This document shows positions 62,292 to 64,000 of a stretch of DNA of 64,000 nucleotides, piece after piece; the stretch's first letter is position 1; each line of letters begins with the position of its first letter. The position numbers were made by a program, and so were the translations under genes. The DNA comes from Deltaproteobacteria bacterium UBA1386 (GTDB taxonomy: Bacteria; Desulfobacterota; Syntrophorhabdia; Syntrophorhabdales; Syntrophorhabdaceae): contig DBQU01000025.1 of NCBI GenBank assembly GCA_002305765.1, positions 71,251 through 135,250 of the forward strand, in the 5' to 3' direction. The notes under the pieces are model-generated. The model did no database searches. It was not told where the DNA came from and was given only the letters and a program-made list of their open reading frames with translations.

Positions 62292-62484
62292 GGCGGAAGA
62301 GGTAAAGCCTTCACGAAAGACATGAGTTACGAGGATTTTGCAGAGGACCGCAAGACCTTTAAAGAAGAACAAGCTCATCCATGAGTATTTTAGCGTGGAC
62401 ACCGAGATCCTGTGGCAGCCAATACAGGAAGATATCGGACCCCTCGAAGCCACGGTTGGAGTGGTGCTAGCGGAAAGCGCTTAA
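62292..62484 (+). pseudogene. degenerate HepT-like (DUF86) gene
   Basis: One frame reads KAFTKDMSYEDFAEDRKT (ending near 62359), the typical middle of HepT proteins (normally followed by ...VIRNLEIIGEA). About 15 bases later a shifted frame reads KLIHEYFSVDTEILWQPIQE and continues to a TAA at 62482-62484, the typical C-terminal third. The central ~35 codons are missing and the frame is shifted, so the gene is broken. HepT is the RNase-like partner of MNT nucleotidyltransferases; no intact MNT gene is near. Confidence 0.6.
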
Positions 62485-62529
62485 GAAAAACATGTTATTC
62501 TTCAATGCACCTCGGAAGACCTGAGTCTG

Positions 62530-63084
62530 CTAATTTCCTGAGAATGTTGCCGCGCCCCCACCCCAACTATTCTTGGTCCGCAGCATAGAAATGAGTTTTT
62601 CCTGCCCCTTACGAATTGTCCGATCATAGACCCGCACCGAAAGAACGGTCATAGCCAAAATGCCAACACCAACACAAAATGCTATTCCAGCTGAATGAAA
62701 ATTCTGATGAAAGAGATTGATAAATGCAGCGACTAGCGTCACTGTAGAGCACAACCATCCAAAGACTGCGCCGAACGTGGCTAATTCACTGGAAGCCTTC
62801 ACTTGAACTGTTACGCCCTTGTCCGTTTTCCTGAAGAAGCCGTGAAACACAGGATTAAAACCACGGTTATACCAAACATCCAGTTTTACATCGAACCCCG
62901 ATGCATATACTTCGCCGACAAAGGCATCATCCAAAGGCACATAAAAGGGATTGAAGGAGTGTGCCTTCGCCAAACTTGCTTCAAGGGTTCTTTTAACAGC
63001 ATCTACCGTAAGACGGGTCTCAATTTCAAAGAAAGAAGCTCTAGGGATGAATATCAACTTCTTGGTGGAGTGAGTCATCTGCAA
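62530..63084 (-). CDS. membrane protein of unknown function, candidate Rhs immunity protein
   Basis: A 184-aa protein. The first ~100 residues are soluble (IETRLTVDAVKRTLEASLAK, later VWYNRGFNPVFHGFFRKTDK), and two membrane helices lie at about 103-122 and 130-150 with a basic tail (RVYDRTIRKGQEKL). No family recognised. It lies 8 bp downstream of the C-terminus of an Rhs/YD-repeat protein in the same direction, the usual place for a cognate immunity gene. That role is inferred from position only. Codon usage is more AT-rich than in the rest of the window. Confidence 0.7.
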   Translation of the reverse strand: MQMTHSTKKLIFIPRASFFEIETRLTVDAVKRTLEASLAKAHSFNPFYVPLDDAFVGEVYASGFDVKLDVWYNRGFNPVFHGFFRKTDKGVTVQVKASSELATFGAVFGWLCSTVTLVAAFINLFHQNFHSAGIAFCVGVGILAMTVLSVRVYDRTIRKGQEKLISMLRTKNSWGGGAATFSGN

Positions 63085-63091
63085 GCCTCGA

Positions 63092-64000
63092 TCATTCCCA
63101 TTCTATGGTTTCACTAACCAAGGGGTGGGACCACCATGCTCCTGCCCCACCTCGGCCAACTGTAGCACCGACCGGCCAACCACTTTTGGAAAATTGAATA
63201 GAAACACATACGACTGCACAAACATTAAGGGACCCGACGATATTGCCGGGATCGTCGGTGTACACGAGACCGAAACTGGGACCTTTGCTACCGCCTAAAC
63301 CAATATTGGAGTTTGCCGAGGCAGAAAGTTGAGCTGATTCATCACCTCTGAAAAATCCCGTAGCGCCTCCGCCGGCGCCTCTCACTGGAGTGGCAAAATC
63401 ACCGCCAGCCTGAATCACTAGCCAAGCTCTGTCCGCACCCTCGTTGAACAAGACGGCAAAGCCTGCCATCATGGCCCCTTGTCGAAAGCCTTTCCCGAAG
63501 TTGCCGCCGTAGATCGTTGAAGAAATTCCTCCGCTTACCCCACCAATCAGTGAGCGGCCTACGAGCTGTGACCCGAAATCATCCCGTATCAAGCCTCCAG
63601 AGAGAGTGCCTAGGCCGCTTGATATACCGCCAACGGCCGCCCCCTTCGCAACATCATCACTAGTGATGGCCGCATTAACTCCGCCTGCGAGGGCTCCGGC
63701 ACCCGCATGAATGCTCGCAGCGCCCAAAGAACTCACACTCTGTTGATATGCGGCCGCCATCGCGTACTCACTTATAGCCCCCGCTTCAGTTACCGCTGCC
63801 ATGGAAGCGCTTACCCTTATCCCTTCAATTAGTGTACCTGCTCCGTAAAAGGCTGCAGCGCTAACAGCCCCTGTCAGGGCACCTGTGGCGATATCGCCGC
63901 CTGTAGTTGCCGCAACCCCAGCTCCAATAGCAGCCCCAATAACGACAGTAACAATAAAGGCCGTCAGGCCAAAATCATGTCCGCTCGGATCCGTATATAC
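63092..64000 (-). CDS. Rhs/YD-repeat protein, C-terminal end (partial)
   Basis: The open frame runs to the window edge, beyond the ATG at 63802. Its first visible residues read VYTDPSGHDFGL, the end of the Rhs-associated core (typically ...NYxDPSGxxx). About 300 residues of variable tip follow: a Gly/Ala-rich membrane-like stretch (GAAIGAGVAATTGGD, ISSGLGTLSGG) and a less repetitive end (NVCAVVCVSIQFSKSGW) finishing in SETIEWE. The tip has no catalytic motif I can name. The 5' part, with the YD repeats, lies outside the window. Likely a contact-dependent or secreted polymorphic toxin-like protein. Confidence 0.78.
   Translation of the reverse strand, partial: VYTDPSGHDFGLTAFIVTVVIGAAIGAGVAATTGGDIATGALTGAVSAAAFYGAGTLIEGIRVSASMAAVTEAGAISEYAMAAAYQQSVSSLGAASIHAGAGALAGGVNAAITSDDVAKGAAVGGISSGLGTLSGGLIRDDFGSQLVGRSLIGGVSGGISSTIYGGNFGKGFRQGAMMAGFAVLFNEGADRAWLVIQAGGDFATPVRGAGGGATGFFRGDESAQLSASANSNIGLGGSKGPSFGLVYTDDPGNIVGSLNVCAVVCVSIQFSKSGWPVGATVGRGGAGAWWSHPLVSETIEWE

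Larger units (their letters stand above)
61811..62529. other. 719-bp non-coding accessory border region
   Basis: Contains a half-element of TTCAAGCG words, a REP-like palindrome, a degenerate HepT-like gene and otherwise no intact gene. Base composition is more even than in the preceding 60 kb, consistent with the edge of a horizontally acquired segment. Confidence 0.6.

Noticed and set aside
62142..62453. 103-codon minus-strand frame in the border region
   Set aside because: Antisense to the HepT-like remnant; no family features or ribosome site.

Overview
The window reads as chromosome of a strictly anaerobic, Gram-negative bacterium of the deltaproteobacterial (Desulfobacterota) kind, most likely a syntroph or acetate-cycling organism. 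The grounds are a complete bacterial-type CO dehydrogenase/acetyl-CoA synthase gene cluster (31.4-43.3 kb), formate-THF ligase, an acetate-activating acetyl-CoA synthetase beside an acyl-CoA synthetase (NDP-forming)/GNAT fusion, a glutaconate-type CoA-transferase, and an outer-membrane beta-barrel protein. The genus is inference; a Syntrophorhabdus-like organism would fit. About 85-90 % of the window is coding, with short, often overlapping operons.

Layout. 0-3.1 kb: polyamine operon (partial agmatinase, carboxy(nor)spermidine dehydrogenase and decarboxylase). 3.3-6.7 kb: two LuxR-type regulators with a shared C-terminal module around a spore-photoproduct-lyase-like radical SAM gene. 6.8-8.6 kb: CoA-transferase subunits. 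8.8-12 kb: tig-clpP-clpX. 12.0-12.2 kb: tRNA-Val(UAC) and tRNA-Asp(GUC) behind a strong promoter. 12.2-15.2 kb: GH57 glucanotransferase/amylase and a GT2 glycosyltransferase. 15.3-19.6 kb: ferritin-like protein, fhs, an exported protein and a lipoprotein hydrolase. 19.8-27.1 kb: acs, the NDP-forming synthetase/GNAT fusion, and a histidine kinase/response regulator pair. 27.4-31.3 kb: nitroreductase, DUF6125 protein, alkaline phosphatase, IclR regulator. 31.5-43.3 kb: RACo-type activator, cooC, folD, a 71-aa orphan, acsD-acsA-acsB-acsC-acsE. 43.4-47.3 kb: VapBC, DUF3300, DUF2950, aldo/keto reductase. 47.6-51.4 kb: iron operon (DtxR-family regulator, feoA, feoB, Cys-rich peptide, DUF2325). 51.5-53.3 kb: outer-membrane barrel and small membrane proteins. 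53.4-61.8 kb: minus-strand GH13 giant and a tightly overlapping proC-pcm-rpoS-murJ-HD operon. 61.8-64 kb: accessory edge with gene remnants, a candidate immunity gene and the C-terminus of an Rhs/YD-repeat protein running off the window.

How the genes connect. fhs, folD, acsE, acsCD, acsA and acsB cover much of the methyl and carbonyl branches of the Wood-Ljungdahl pathway; methylene-THF reductase and formate dehydrogenase are not in this window. Acs and the NDP-forming synthetase link the acetyl-CoA pool to acetate, and the CoA-transferase handles further acyl-CoAs. The RACo-like protein and CooC are maturation and reactivation factors for the corrinoid protein and the Ni enzyme.

The most unusual feature is not a gene. 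At least ten intergenic spacers hold long, imperfect hairpins whose arms are built from short degenerate repeated words (TTCAAGCGR, GTTCAAAR, GGGCATACG, AATGACCAA, GGTAATAG, GGGTTCCGGGTTGC). They begin within a few bases of a stop codon, or supply the last codons of a gene. One sits inside the acs operon between acsB and acsC. Different loci share architecture and position but not words, which looks like a family of 3'-end elements worth systematic study.
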